Of a DNA stretch of 64,000 bases, positions 1 through 8,706 are shown piece after piece. The stretch comes from Rhodanobacter thiooxydans (GTDB taxonomy: Bacteria; Pseudomonadota; Gammaproteobacteria; Xanthomonadales; Rhodanobacteraceae): assembly GCF_030291135.1 (NCBI RefSeq), contig NZ_CP127409.1:3410001-3474000 (forward strand), given 5' to 3'. The notes under the pieces were generated by a model. The model worked only from the letters and a program-made list of their open reading frames with translations, was not told the origin of the DNA and searched no databases. The position numbers and the translations under genes were made by a program. Position 1 is the first letter of the stretch; each line of letters starts with the position of its first letter.

Positions 1-446
1 GGCAGAACGTGCCCACACTGGACCGCAGCCACTACGCCAGCGCCGACGGGCTGCGCCGGGGCGCGTATGTACTCAGCGACGCGCCGGGCGGCAAGCCGTC
101 ACTGATCCTGCTCGCCAGCGGTTCCGAGGTGGGCCTGATCGTTGCCGCCTCGGAAAAGCTGCAGGCCGACGGCATCGCCGTGCGCTGCGTGTCGATGCCG
201 AGCTGGGAACTGTTCGACGCGCAGCCGCAGGCCTATCGCGACAGCGTGCTGCCGCCCGACGTGCCGGCGCGGCTGGCGGTGGAACTGGGCACTTCGCAGG
301 GCTGGCACCGTTACGTCGGCCCGCACGGCGACGTGCTCGGCATCGACCACTTCGGCGCCTCCGCCCCGGCGGAGAAGCTGCTGCAGGAGTTCGGCTTCAC
401 CGTCGACAACGTGGTGCATCGGGCGAAGGCGCTGCTGAGCAAATAG
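1..446 (+). CDS. tkt: Transketolase, C-terminal part (gene runs off the left edge)
   Basis: The open frame is already running at base 3 and ends at the TAG at 444-446, giving about 147 codons. The protein matches the end of the pyrimidine-binding domain and the C-terminal domain of transketolases, for example NVPTLDR near the start, LLASGSEVGLIVAA, and the final GIDHFGASAPAEKLLQEFGF block. Transketolase moves two-carbon ketol units between sugar phosphates in the pentose-phosphate and Calvin pathways, using thiamine diphosphate bound by domains that lie outside this window. An in-frame GTG at base 9 is not a real start. A strong hairpin directly follows the stop. Family assignment is sound; nothing can be said about the N-terminal half. 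Confidence 0.95.
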   Translation, partial: QNVPTLDRSHYASADGLRRGAYVLSDAPGGKPSLILLASGSEVGLIVAASEKLQADGIAVRCVSMPSWELFDAQPQAYRDSVLPPDVPARLAVELGTSQGWHRYVGPHGDVLGIDHFGASAPAEKLLQEFGFTVDNVVHRAKALLSK

Positions 447-474
447 GCCGGCGGATCGCGACGATTCGCCGGCC
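446..474. terminator. Bidirectional hairpin between tkt and the BI-1 gene
   Basis: GGCCGGCG at 446-453 pairs perfectly with CGCCGGCC at 467-474, and the stem extends inward through ATCG/CGAT. T-rich stretches lie on both sides (TCGTCATTT to the right, TATTTGC read leftward). It sits between two convergent genes, so it can end both transcripts. Inferred from sequence only. Confidence 0.7.
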
Positions 475-491
475 TCGTCATTTGCAGCCGA

Positions 492-1247
492 TCAGTTGCG
501 CGACTGCAGCTTCGACAGCAGCCGCAGCAGTTCCAGGTACAGCCAGACCAGGGTGACCACCAGCGCGAACGCGCCGTACCACTCCATATACTTCGGCGCG
601 CCTTGCTGGGCACCGGTTTCGATCAGGTCGAAGTCGAGGATCAGGTTCAGCGCGGCGATCACCACCACCACCGCGCTGAACGCGATGCCGATGCCGCTGC
701 TGCCGTTGATGAAACCGATCGAGTGGCCGAAGAAGCCCATCGCGAAGTTGGCCAGGTACAGCAGCATGATGCCGCCGGTGGCGGCGACGATGCCCAGCTT
801 GAACTTCTCGGTGGCGCGGATCAGTCCGCTGCGATAGGCCAGCAGCAGCGCGGCCATGGTGCCGAAAGTCAGCCCCACCGCCTGCATCACGATGCCGGGG
901 TAGCGCATCTCGAAGATCGCCGACAGCGCGCCGATGAACAACCCTTCCGCCACTGCGTAAAGCGGCGCGGTGAACGGCGCCCAGGTCTTCTTGAACACGG
1001 TGACCAGGCCCAGCACCAGACCGCCGATGCAGCCGCCCAGCACCAGCGGCATCACCGCCGGCAGGCTGTCCGGACCGGCGAACCGGCTCCAGCTGACCAT
1101 CGCGCCGACCAGTACCAGGAGCAGCAGCAGGCCGGTCTTGTTGACCGTGCCGTTGATCGTCATCACCTCGTCGTCGCGCGTGACGACGGCGCCACTGGCC
1201 GCGTCGAGGAAGGTGTTCTTGTTGAGCGCCGGATTGCCGCTTTGCAT
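492..1247 (-). CDS. Bax inhibitor-1/YccA family membrane protein
   Basis: A 251-residue protein with a soluble N-terminus of about 40 residues followed by roughly seven hydrophobic segments. It has the family's C-terminal block [10 protein letters not shown] followed by a last membrane helix and a short basic tail. The N-terminus with FLDAASG and [11 protein letters not shown] is typical of the bacterial YccA/BI-1 branch. Proteins of this family are inner-membrane proteins, some with calcium-leak activity or a link to FtsH quality control; the function of this one is not shown by sequence. The ATG at 1247 is chosen because GGGAG lies at proper spacing before it; the open frame extends further upstream but without family similarity. 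It is divergent from hemC. Confidence 0.9.
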   Translation of the reverse strand: MQSGNPALNKNTFLDAASGAVVTRDDEVMTINGTVNKTGLLLLLVLVGAMVSWSRFAGPDSLPAVMPLVLGGCIGGLVLGLVTVFKKTWAPFTAPLYAVAEGLFIGALSAIFEMRYPGIVMQAVGLTFGTMAALLLAYRSGLIRATEKFKLGIVAATGGIMLLYLANFAMGFFGHSIGFINGSSGIGIAFSAVVVVIAALNLILDFDLIETGAQQGAPKYMEWYGAFALVVTLVWLYLELLRLLSKLQSRN

Positions 1248-1370
1248 GACCGTCTCCCGTGGTTTGCCGCCATCGTAGCGGCTTTGCCGCCGCCCTGCGC
1301 CAATCTGCCGTTGCGCCGCCGTGCGCAAACTACGCGACAATGGCGGCCTGTCGAACGCCGCGGAGCCCCG

Positions 1371-2288
1371 ATGAGCCTTTCCACCCTGCGTATCGCCACC
1401 CGCAAGAGCGCGCTCGCGCTGTGGCAGGCCGAGCATGTCGCCGCGCTGCTGCGCGCGGTGCACCCGGGGCTGACGGTGGAACTGGTGCCGATGAGCACGC
1501 GCGGCGACGAGATCCTCGACCAGCCGCTGGCCACCATCGGCGGCAAGGGGTTGTTTCTGAAAGAGCTTGAGGTGGCGATGCTGGAAGGCCGCGCCGACCT
1601 CGCGGTGCATTCGCTGAAGGACGTGCCGGCGCAGCTGGAGCCGGGTTTCGCGCTGCCGGCGATCCTGCCGCGTGCCGATGCCGCCGACGCGTTCGTCAGC
1701 AACGATTACGCCGACCTCGCCGCGCTGCCCCATGGCGCGCGCGTGGGCACCTCATCGCTGCGGCGGCAGGCGCAGTTGCGCGCGCTGCGGCCGGATCTGG
1801 TGCTGCTGGACCTGCGCGGCAATGTCGGCACCCGGCTGGGCAAGCTCGACGCCGGCGACTACGACGCGATCGTGCTGGCCTGCGCCGGGCTGGAACGCCT
1901 CGACCTCGCCGCGCGCATCCGCTCGCGGCTGGCCGCGCCGGACTGGCTGCCGGCGCCGGGCCAGGCGGCGATCGCGATCGAGGCGCGCGAGGGCCAGGCC
2001 CGCGTACTGACGCTGCTGGCCGCGCTGGACGATGCCGACACCCGGCTCACCGTGAGCGCCGAGCGGGCGCTGAACCAGGCCCTGGGTGGCAGCTGCACGG
2101 TACCGATTGGCGCCTGGTGCATGCTGGGCGAACACGGCCTGCACCTGCGCGGCATGGTCGGCGACGCGGCCAGCGGCCGGCTGCTGCATGCCGAAGCCAG
2201 CGCCCCCAGCGACCAGGCGGTTGCGCTGGGCCGGCAGGTGGCGGCGGCGCTGCTGGCGCAGGGCGCCGGCAGCCTGCTCGGACTCTGA
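1371..2288 (+). CDS. hemC: Hydroxymethylbilane synthase (porphobilinogen deaminase)
   Basis: 305 residues, the usual length for HemC. It polymerises four porphobilinogen molecules into hydroxymethylbilane in haem biosynthesis, in the cytoplasm. Visible motifs are [13 protein letters not shown] at the N-terminus, STRGDEI, the [12 protein letters not shown] and VHSLKDVP substrate-binding blocks, [11 protein letters not shown] and [12 protein letters not shown]. The GGSCTVPIG loop carries Cys242, which covalently holds the dipyrromethane cofactor. The ATG at 1371 gives the family N-terminus exactly. hemD is not directly downstream; a terminator-like hairpin and a convergent gene follow instead. 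Confidence 0.97.
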   Translation: MSLSTLRIATRKSALALWQAEHVAALLRAVHPGLTVELVPMSTRGDEILDQPLATIGGKGLFLKELEVAMLEGRADLAVHSLKDVPAQLEPGFALPAILPRADAADAFVSNDYADLAALPHGARVGTSSLRRQAQLRALRPDLVLLDLRGNVGTRLGKLDAGDYDAIVLACAGLERLDLAARIRSRLAAPDWLPAPGQAAIAIEAREGQARVLTLLAALDDADTRLTVSAERALNQALGGSCTVPIGAWCMLGEHGLHLRGMVGDAASGRLLHAEASAPSDQAVALGRQVAAALLAQGAGSLLGL

Positions 2289-2303
2289 GGCGCCGCATCA
2301 CGC

Positions 2304-2337
2304 AAACGGCCCTCCCGCTCGCGCGGAAGGGCCGTCA
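2304..2337. terminator. Hairpin between hemC and the convergent barrel gene
   Basis: ACGGCCCT at 2306-2313 pairs with AGGGCCGT at 2328-2335, and the intervening CCGC/GCGG can extend the stem. There is no U-tract on the plus side, but a short T-run (CGTTTGCG) follows on the minus strand. It most likely ends the leftward barrel-protein transcript and possibly hemC. Confidence 0.6.
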
Positions 2338-2361
2338 TGGCCGCGACTCGGAAGTCCCGGT

Positions 2362-3171
2362 TTAGAAGCTGTAGACCAGGTTGGTGGTGGTCAGCGTGTC
2401 AGTCTTCCTGGTACCCGGCAGCACGTCGCTGTTGTGGCGTACCTGGAAGCCGACCTTCAACGCCAGCTTCTGGGTCATGCTGACCGCCACGCCCGCATCG
2501 TTCTGCAGGTAGGTGTTCTTGGAACCGGCTTCCATCAGGAAGGTATCCTCGAACGCGGTGTTCTCGGTGAGCTTGTACTTGTAGTTGGCCAGGCCGCGGG
2601 CAACCATTTCGCTCTGCGTCGTCTGGCGCTCCTTCGTCACCACGCCGCCGGTCACCACCTCGAGGTCGGCCGGGCGATAGCGCTTGTAACCGGGGCCGAT
2701 TTCGAACGACAGCTCGTTGCGCTCGTCCTTCAGGGCGATGTAACCGTAGCCGAGCGAGACGATGCCCTGCCACAGGTTTGCGCCGAAGTCGTCGTGTTCA
2801 TAGCGGGCGGCGCCGACGATATAGCTGCGCGGGTCGAGCTTGAGGCCGACCGAGGCACCACCGTCGTAGCGGTTCGCGGTGGTGTTGAACTGCTTGAGGG
2901 TGTTGCCGTTGCTGTCGACGATGGTCTGCTGGCTCTTGGAGCGCAGCGCGTCGACGAAGAAGTTGTTCTTCCACTGCTCGTTTTCCTGGCTCAGGCCGAG
3001 CTTGGCGTTGATGTTCTCCGAACGCGAGTTGCCGGTGGACGAGGCAAAGCCGAATTCGCCCGAACCGCTCCAGCCGCCATTGCTGGCCGGAGTGGTGTCG
3101 GCATCCTGGGCCTGGACGGCGAAGCTGGCGAGGGCAGCCAGCAGCAGGCCGGCGATCAAGGTCTTTTTCAT
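2362..3171 (-). CDS. DUF481 (YdiY-like) outer-membrane beta-barrel protein
   Basis: 269 residues. The N-terminus MKKTLIAGLLLAALASFAVQAQ is a clear signal peptide with a cleavage site after AQA or nearby. The mature part begins with a short acidic segment and then GGWSGSGEFGFASSTGNS, the typical opening strand of DUF481 proteins. Alternating hydrophobic and polar strands follow, ending NLVYSF with a terminal aromatic residue as expected for BAM-inserted barrels. DUF481 proteins are outer-membrane proteins of unknown function, some induced by salt or acid. The frame is open further upstream to 3255, but the ATG at 3171 is the one that gives a signal peptide. Confidence 0.88.
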   Translation of the reverse strand: MKKTLIAGLLLAALASFAVQAQDADTTPASNGGWSGSGEFGFASSTGNSRSENINAKLGLSQENEQWKNNFFVDALRSKSQQTIVDSNGNTLKQFNTTANRYDGGASVGLKLDPRSYIVGAARYEHDDFGANLWQGIVSLGYGYIALKDERNELSFEIGPGYKRYRPADLEVVTGGVVTKERQTTQSEMVARGLANYKYKLTENTAFEDTFLMEAGSKNTYLQNDAGVAVSMTQKLALKVGFQVRHNSDVLPGTRKTDTLTTTNLVYSF

Positions 3172-3270
3172 CGGGGGGACAGTCCATTTGTTAAACAATA
3201 GTAAGCCCGCTACCTTAACGGGGCGGCTTGAATTTGCCATGAACGGCTCTGCCAAGCCATTCGCGCCGCT

Positions 3271-4170
3271 TCATCCGCGGGCCGGCAAGCCGCCTGCCAG
3301 CGCCGTCTCGTAGACGCGCTGCTCCAGCATCTTGCCGAGCAGGCAACTGGGTACCGCCACCGCCGCCGCCAGCAGGCCGCCGCCGTAGCGTTCGGTCAGC
3401 AGCAGTGCGGCGCACGGCAGTACATAGACCAGAATCGCCGCCACGAAGCGCACCGGCAAGACGTGCTGCGCATCCATTTCGCCCACGCCATGCGGCAGAC
3501 CCAGCGACTGCCAGCGCATGCCTTCGAGCAGGCCCAGCAGCAGGGCCAGCGCCAGCAGCAACAGGACCCAGGGATACGCGCGGTGCGGCGGCTCCAGCCC
3601 ACCCTGCACCATCGTGCACAGCCACAACCACAGCCCGCCACCGTACCAGGCGGTGACCAGCCGGCTCACCGGCAGCGACGACGATATCTGCTGCAGGCCG
3701 GGCGACAGGCGGCGGCGATAGCGATAGGCGGTGTAGAACAGGCTGACCAGGCTGCACAACAGCAGCGCCACGCCAGCCAGGCGCATCGCCGGGACATGGC
3801 CGTGGCCATCGCCCAGGATGATCAGCAGCAGCACCGGCAGGAAGGTCACCAGCGCCATCAGCATCGCACGCACGGGCCAGCGCTCGCGATCCGGCTGCCA
3901 GCCGTACCAGACCGACGTTGCCGGCAACCGCAGGCAGACCAGCAGCAGGCTGGCACCGACCAGTGCGGTGCCGAGGACCAGCGGCATCCGCATGTCGCAG
4001 CGGCCGATCCGCTCCATGCCCAACGCCAGCGCCATGCCCAGCCAGGTCCACAGGCCGTAGCCGCTGATCGCCAGTACCCGCAGCAGGATCTCCGCGTAGC
4101 CCGACGGGTGGGCGTCGTCGAGGCCGGCGGCGGGCAGGAGGTCCGGGGGCTGTTCGCGCAGGGGCGGCAT
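3271..4170 (-). CDS. Polytopic membrane protein of unknown function
   Basis: 299 residues from the ATG at 4170, with about eight strongly hydrophobic segments spread over the whole length (for example LRVLAISGYGLWTWLGMAL, LVLGTALVGASLLLVCL, FLPVLLLIILGDG, WVLLLLALALLLGLLEG). I do not recognise a catalytic or transport motif. The layout loosely recalls eight-helix DmsC/NrfD-like anchor subunits, but no partner oxidoreductase is nearby, so this is only a suggestion. The start is uncertain: in-frame ATGs also lie upstream, and none has a convincing ribosome site. It is divergent from the WYL regulator 98 bases away. Confidence 0.65.
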   Translation of the reverse strand: MPPLREQPPDLLPAAGLDDAHPSGYAEILLRVLAISGYGLWTWLGMALALGMERIGRCDMRMPLVLGTALVGASLLLVCLRLPATSVWYGWQPDRERWPVRAMLMALVTFLPVLLLIILGDGHGHVPAMRLAGVALLLCSLVSLFYTAYRYRRRLSPGLQQISSSLPVSRLVTAWYGGGLWLWLCTMVQGGLEPPHRAYPWVLLLLALALLLGLLEGMRWQSLGLPHGVGEMDAQHVLPVRFVAAILVYVLPCAALLLTERYGGGLLAAAVAVPSCLLGKMLEQRVYETALAGGLPARG

Positions 4171-4267
4171 GAGGCGTCCGGTGGGAGTCGAAGGCGGCGA
4201 CTTGCGACCGCCACGGGCCGCCGCCATGCTACACAAGGCCTCTTCCCCACGATATGCCGACGACCCC

Positions 4268-5251
4268 ATGGATCGCTACGAACGCATACTGACCCTGCAC
4301 CGGCTGCTGAAGTCGGCGCACTATCCGATTCCGCTGTCGCGCCTGCTCGGCGAGCTGGAGTGCTCGCGCGCCACGCTGTACCGCGACGTGGCCTTCCTGC
4401 GCGATGCGCTGGGCGCGCCGATCGAAAGCGCCGGCACCGACCAGGCCGCGTTCCGCTACGAAGCGGGCGAGGGCGAGAAGTTCGAATTGCCCGGGCTGTG
4501 GCTGACTTCCGACGAACTGGCCGCGCTGCTGGCGCTGAACGAGTTGATCGGACGTTCCGGCCCCGGCGTGCTGGCCGGCGCGCTGGCGCCGTTCAAGTCG
4601 CGCATCGAAGGCCTGCTGTCGCACCAGGACAGCGGCAAGGCGTTGCCGATCGAGCGCATCCGGGTGATCCCGTGGGGCGAACGCACGCTCGACCAGCAGG
4701 TGTTCCGCATCGTTGCCGGCGCGGTGCTGGAACGCCGGCAGCTGCGCTTCCGCTACCGCGCGCGCACCACCAACGCCGACAGCCGCCGCACGGTGTCGCC
4801 GCAACGGCTGACCCACTACCGCGACAACTGGTACCTCGACGTGTGGGACCACGACCGCCAGGCGCTGCGCAGCTTCGCAGTCGACCGCATCGCCGACGCG
4901 CAGGCGCTGGACACGCCCGCCACCGACGTGGCCGACGCCGACCTCAACGAGCTGCTCGCCTCCAGCTACGGCATCTTCGCCGGCAAGCCGAAGGCGTGGG
5001 CGACGATCCGCTTCTCGCAACACGCCGCGCGCTGGGTCGCCGACGAGCACTGGCATTCGCAGCAGAAGGGCGAGTGGCTGCCGGACGGCCGCTACGAGCT
5101 GAAGCTGCCGTACTCCAACTCGAAGGAACTGCTGATGGACGTGCTCAAGTACGGCCCGGACGCGGAAGTCGTGGCGCCGCTGTCACTGCGCGAGGAGATG
5201 AAGATCCTGCTGCAGCTGGCGCTCGGCGGCTACCAGCAGAAGCAAGTCTGA
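4268..5251 (+). CDS. WYL-domain transcriptional regulator
   Basis: 327 residues. Residues 1-60 form a winged helix-turn-helix of the HTH_11/DeoR-like type (ERILTLHRLLKSA, LSRLLGELECSRATLYRDV). Residues 140-230 carry a WYL domain with LRFRYRART, SPQRLTHYRDNWYLDVWD and LRSFAVDRI. The end is a WCX-type C-terminal segment (ELLMDVLKYGPDAEVVAP). WYL proteins bind small ligands or nucleic acid and usually repress or activate neighbouring genes. The next gene, a patatin, starts three bases after the stop, so the two are very likely one transcript. Ligand and targets are unknown. WYL regulators occur in defence islands, but nothing around this gene suggests that here. Confidence 0.9.
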   Translation: MDRYERILTLHRLLKSAHYPIPLSRLLGELECSRATLYRDVAFLRDALGAPIESAGTDQAAFRYEAGEGEKFELPGLWLTSDELAALLALNELIGRSGPGVLAGALAPFKSRIEGLLSHQDSGKALPIERIRVIPWGERTLDQQVFRIVAGAVLERRQLRFRYRARTTNADSRRTVSPQRLTHYRDNWYLDVWDHDRQALRSFAVDRIADAQALDTPATDVADADLNELLASSYGIFAGKPKAWATIRFSQHAARWVADEHWHSQQKGEWLPDGRYELKLPYSNSKELLMDVLKYGPDAEVVAPLSLREEMKILLQLALGGYQQKQV

Positions 5252-5254
5252 GCG

Positions 5255-6193
5255 ATGAGCACCACCGGCATCACCGCCGCCCCGACACCCGTGCCGCACA
5301 GGCCGACCGTGGCGCTGGCGCTCGGTGCCGGCGGCGCGAAGGGACTGGCGCACATCGGCGTGATCGAGGAGATCGAGGCGCAGGGTTTCCAGATCGTGGC
5401 GATCGCCGGTGCCTCGATGGGCGCGCTGATCGGCGGCATCCATGCCACGGGCAAGCTCGACGTGTACCGCGACTGGGTCTGCGCGCTGGCCAAGCTCGAC
5501 GTGCTCAAGCTGGTCGACTGGACGTTCACCGGCGGCGGCCTGATCAAGGGCGAAAAGATCATCGAGACCATGCGCGGGCTGATCGGCGACGTGCGCATCG
5601 AGGAACTGCCGCTGACCTTCACCGCGGTCGCCACCGACCTGGAGCGCGGCCGCGAGGTTTGGCTGAGCCGCGGCGGCCTGTTCGACGCGATCCGCGCGTC
5701 GATCGCGATCCCCACGGTGTTCCGCCCGCACCTCATCGACGGTCGCCGGCTGGTCGACGGCGCGCTGCTCAATCCGGTGCCGGTGACCCCGCTGATCCGC
5801 GAAACCGCGGATTACCTGATTGCGGTCAGCGTGGATGGTCCGGCGGTGACGGTCACGCCGCCGGAACCGCCGATCCAGCCCTCGGTCGCCGAAAACGGCT
5901 ATCGCCACCGCATCGGCGAGTTCATCGGCCGGATGATCCCGCGCGGTGAAATCCGCCCGCGCGAGCCGGGCACGTTTGAACTGCTGACCCAGTCGATGGA
6001 TCTGATGCAGGCGAACCTGTCGCGCCTGCGCCTGGCCGCCTACGCGCCGGACCTGCTGATCCAGCTGCCGCACAACATGGCGCTCGCCTATGAGTTCTAC
6101 CGCGCGCGCGAACTGATCGAGCTGGGCCGCGTGCAGGCGCGCGCGGCGCTGGCGAACTGGCCGCGCGCCGGTACGCCGCAGCGCGAAACCTGA
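5255..6193 (+). CDS. Patatin-like phospholipase (RssA-like)
   Basis: 312 residues. The nucleophile motif is GASMG with Ser54, preceded by the oxyanion glycine-rich loop ALGAGGAKGLAHIGV. The catalytic aspartate lies in VDGALLNPVP near residue 168, so the Ser-Asp dyad is complete. Such enzymes hydrolyse acyl esters of phospholipids in the cytoplasm or at the inner face of the membrane; no signal peptide is visible. The gene follows the WYL regulator with a three-base gap, implying joint expression. Substrate is unknown. Confidence 0.9.
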   Translation: MSTTGITAAPTPVPHRPTVALALGAGGAKGLAHIGVIEEIEAQGFQIVAIAGASMGALIGGIHATGKLDVYRDWVCALAKLDVLKLVDWTFTGGGLIKGEKIIETMRGLIGDVRIEELPLTFTAVATDLERGREVWLSRGGLFDAIRASIAIPTVFRPHLIDGRRLVDGALLNPVPVTPLIRETADYLIAVSVDGPAVTVTPPEPPIQPSVAENGYRHRIGEFIGRMIPRGEIRPREPGTFELLTQSMDLMQANLSRLRLAAYAPDLLIQLPHNMALAYEFYRARELIELGRVQARAALANWPRAGTPQRET

Positions 6194-6206
6194 GTCGGCC
6201 CCGGCC

Positions 6207-6575
6207 TCAGCGCGGGCCGTGCGTGTGCAACCAGTTTTCCAGGTACGCCTTCATCGCCACCGCGTTGTTGTGCTCTTCGTCGCGCGCGCCGTAGAGCAGG
6301 GTGACGTGGTGCCGCGCGGCCCGTTCGGCCAGCGGCTGCCAGTACTCGGCCAGCGCATCCAGCTCGCTGGCGTAGCGGTGGCGGAAACCGTCCCACAGCG
6401 CCGGGTCGTGCCCGAACCACTGGCGCAGGGCGGTCGACGGCGCCAGCTCCTTCGCCCACAGGTCCAGCGGCACCGCCTCCTTCTTCAATCCGCGCGGCCA
6501 CAACCGGTCGATCAGCACGCGATAACCGTCAGCTTTCGCGGCCGGTTCGTAAACACGCTTGACGGTGATGCTCAT
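6207..6575 (-). CDS. DUF488 family protein
   Basis: 122 residues from the ATG at 6575, which has GGGAG at proper spacing. The conserved family features are present: VKRVYEP near the N-terminus, GYRVLIDRLWPRG, LDLWAKELAPS, LRQWFGHDP and the C-terminal TLLYGARDEEHNNA. DUF488 proteins are small cytoplasmic proteins of unknown function, sometimes called YeaO-like. The gene is convergent with the patatin gene. Confidence 0.92.
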   Translation of the reverse strand: MSITVKRVYEPAAKADGYRVLIDRLWPRGLKKEAVPLDLWAKELAPSTALRQWFGHDPALWDGFRHRYASELDALAEYWQPLAERAARHHVTLLYGARDEEHNNAVAMKAYLENWLHTHGPR

Positions 6576-6639
6576 GGGCGGTCTCCCGGAAGGAAGACTT
6601 CCAGCATACGACGACCGGATCAAGCCGACATGACCTGGA

Positions 6640-7356
6640 TCAGAGTTCCTCGACCGCCGTCACCTTGCCGCGGCGCATCAGCCACGCCACGCCGCGCAGG
6701 TCGGCCAGGCCGACCCACAGCCGGTCCAGCATGCCGTACTTGGACACCCCGGCGGTGCGCGGACGGTGGCCGACCGGCACGCTCTGGCTGGCGAAGCCGG
6801 CACGCTTGACCAGCGCCGGCAGGTAGCGGTGCATGTGGTCGAAGTAGGGCAGGCGCAGGAATACCTCGCGCTCGAACAGCTTCAGGCCGCAGCCGGTGTC
6901 CGGGGTAGCGTCCTTCAGCATGCGCGAGCGCACCGCGTTGGCGACCTTCGAGGAGATGCGCTTGTTGAAGCTGTCGCGGCGGGTGGTGCGCCAGCCGGCG
7001 AACAGCCGCGTTTCGGCCGATGCCGCGGCGCGCGCGGCGAGCAGCTTCGGGATGTCGGCCGGATCGTTCTGGCCGTCGCCGTCCAGCGTGGCGATCCACG
7101 GCGAGGTCGCCGCGCGCACGCCGTTCCACACCGCCGTGCTCTGCCCGCTGCGGCTGACGTGGTGCAGCACGCGCAATTCCGGGTGGCTCGCCTTCTGCGC
7201 CGCCAGCACCGCGCGGCTGTCGTCGCTGGAGTCGTCGTCGACGTAGATCACTTCGTAATCGACCTTGCCACGCAGCGCGGCGGCGATCTCGGCCAGCAGC
7301 GGCGGGATGTTGTCGCGTTCGTTGAAGACGGGGACGACGACGGCAAGTTGCGGCAT
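6640..7356 (-). CDS. Glycosyltransferase family 2, dolichyl/undecaprenyl-phosphate type
   Basis: 238 residues. GT-A fold motifs are clear: AVVVPVFNERDNI at residues 4-16, YVDDDSSDDS, and TLDGDGQNDPADIP, which holds the nucleotide-sugar and metal-binding aspartates. The middle CGLKLFEREVFLRLPYF block is typical of DPM1-like enzymes that transfer a hexose from a nucleotide sugar to a polyprenyl phosphate. No C-terminal membrane helices are present, so it would be a peripheral, single-domain form. In Xanthomonadales similar genes sit near lipid A or undecaprenyl-phosphate sugar transfer genes, but here it stands alone, divergent from the bufferin operon. Confidence 0.88.
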   Translation of the reverse strand: MPQLAVVVPVFNERDNIPPLLAEIAAALRGKVDYEVIYVDDDSSDDSRAVLAAQKASHPELRVLHHVSRSGQSTAVWNGVRAATSPWIATLDGDGQNDPADIPKLLAARAAASAETRLFAGWRTTRRDSFNKRISSKVANAVRSRMLKDATPDTGCGLKLFEREVFLRLPYFDHMHRYLPALVKRAGFASQSVPVGHRPRTAGVSKYGMLDRLWVGLADLRGVAWLMRRGKVTAVEEL

Positions 7357-7525
7357 GGGACAGGCCTTTCAGCGGGAACGGGCGCCGCGGACGGCGGCGA
7401 ATGCGCAGTTTAATGCCTGCCGGCACGGGCCGTCGAAACCGGGCACGAAACCTGTTGTAAGGAAATCCACGTCCACTGGGTCATCTACCGCAGCCGGAAT
7501 CGTCCGGCATCCACGGGAGAGACCC

Positions 7526-7834
7526 ATGCAAGCCCAGACCATCCTCAGCTCCGCCCTGCTCAGCCTGCTCGCCGCCGGCGCGCTGGGCGCCGCCGGCAGC
7601 GCCCACGCCGCCGACAAGATGGCCGCCAGCGCCATGCAGAAGTGCTACGGCGTCAACGCCGCGATGAAGAACGACTGCCAGTCCCCGGGTCATTCCTGCG
7701 CCGGCCAGGACAGCAAGGCGCGCGATCCGCAGGCCTTCGTGGCGGTGCCCGCCGGCCTGTGCGTCAAGCTCGACGGCGGTTCGCTGCAGGCCCAGGCCGC
7801 CATGTCGCACGACGCCATGATGAAGAAGAGCTGA
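7526..7834 (+). CDS. bufA: Bufferin precursor BufA1 (DUF2282)
   Basis: 102 residues. Residues 1-28 are a Sec signal peptide ending SAHA. The mature part contains the DUF2282 core with four cysteines: KCYGVN, NDCQSPGHSCAG and GLCVKL. Known biology: DUF2282 precursors are RiPPs whose core cysteines are converted to thiooxazole-type heterocycles by the DUF692 enzyme, and the exported product binds copper. The start ATG at 7526 follows GGGAGAGACCC. The next gene begins six bases after the stop. The 168-base region upstream, which also separates it from the divergent GT2 gene, must hold the promoter; such operons are often under ECF sigma control but I cannot assign a promoter firmly. Confidence 0.93.
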   Translation: MQAQTILSSALLSLLAAGALGAAGSAHAADKMAASAMQKCYGVNAAMKNDCQSPGHSCAGQDSKARDPQAFVAVPAGLCVKLDGGSLQAQAAMSHDAMMKKS

Positions 7835-7839
7835 TAGCC

Positions 7840-8706
7840 GTGCCCTCGTCACGCCCCGTGCGTGCGCAGCCGATCCCGACTCAGGTCGGGATCGGGCTGC
7901 GGCCGGCGCACGTCGCCCACGTGCTGCAACGCCGGCCCGCCGTGCCGTTCTTCGAGCTGCACAGCGAGAATCTGTTCTGTGCCGGCGGCGCGCTGTGGGA
8001 CGCGTTCGACGCGTTGCGCCGCGACTACCCGGTGAGCCTGCACGGCGTGGGCCTGTCGCTGGGTTCGTCAGATCCGCTCGATCCCGCCCACCTCGCCGCG
8101 CTGCGCGCGCTGGTGCAACGCGCCGAGCCCGCGCTGGTATCCGAGCACGTGTGCTGGGGCGCGATCGGCGGGCGCCACTACAACGACCTGCTGCCGCTGC
8201 CGTACACCGAGGAAGCGCTGGAGCTGATGGTGGCGCGCGTGGGCCAGTTGCAGGACACGCTGGGCCGCCGCGTGCTGGTGGAGAACGTCTCCAGCTACAT
8301 CCATTTCAGCCACTCGACGCTGAGCGAGTGGGAGTTCCTCGCCGCGCTCGCCGCGCGCAGCGGCTGCGGCCTGCTGCTGGACGTCAACAACGTCTACGTC
8401 AACAGCGTCAACCACGGCTTCGACGCGCACGCCTTCATCGACGGCATCCCCGCCGACGCGGTGGGCGAACTGCACCTGGCCGGCTTCACCCGCAAGCAGG
8501 GACTGGGCGGCGAGCTGCTGATCGACTCGCACGACCAGCGCGTCGATGCCGCCGTGTGGGCACTGTACGGCTACACGCTGGCACGCATCGGAGCCAGGCC
8601 AACCCTGATCGAATGGGACCAGCACCTGCCCGATTTTGCCGTGCTGGAAGACGAGGCGCGGCTCGCCACGGAGCATCTCGATGTCGTCGCCGCCCTCGCT
8701 GCGTGA
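7840..8706 (+). CDS. bufB: Multinuclear non-haem iron oxidative enzyme BufB (DUF692)
   Basis: About 288 residues, opening GTG at 7840; a second in-frame GTG lies at 7858 and no ATG is available. The protein has the DUF692 TIM-barrel pattern: VGIGLRPAHV, FFELHSENL, LHGVGLSLGS, LVSEHVCWG, LVENVSSYI, LLLDVNNVYVN and ELHLAGF, with the metal ligands H, E and D in these blocks. MNIO enzymes use two or three iron ions to oxidise cysteines of a partner peptide; here the partner is the DUF2282 precursor just upstream. It overlaps bufC by 26 bases, so the two are translationally linked. Confidence 0.95.
   Translation: MPSSRPVRAQPIPTQVGIGLRPAHVAHVLQRRPAVPFFELHSENLFCAGGALWDAFDALRRDYPVSLHGVGLSLGSSDPLDPAHLAALRALVQRAEPALVSEHVCWGAIGGRHYNDLLPLPYTEEALELMVARVGQLQDTLGRRVLVENVSSYIHFSHSTLSEWEFLAALAARSGCGLLLDVNNVYVNSVNHGFDAHAFIDGIPADAVGELHLAGFTRKQGLGGELLIDSHDQRVDAAVWALYGYTLARIGARPTLIEWDQHLPDFAVLEDEARLATEHLDVVAALAA

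Noticed and set aside
3463..5949. Very long plus-strand open frame opposite and out of frame with several genes
   Set aside because: It covers the antisense of the membrane protein gene and a wrong frame of the WYL and patatin genes. The product is Gln/Arg/His-rich without any family pattern, a usual shadow in very GC-rich DNA.
7456..7485. ECF-type promoter TGTAAG-18-GTCATC before bufA
   Set aside because: Tempting, because bufferin operons are often ECF-controlled, but the match is too short and the spacing arbitrary without a known consensus for this organism.
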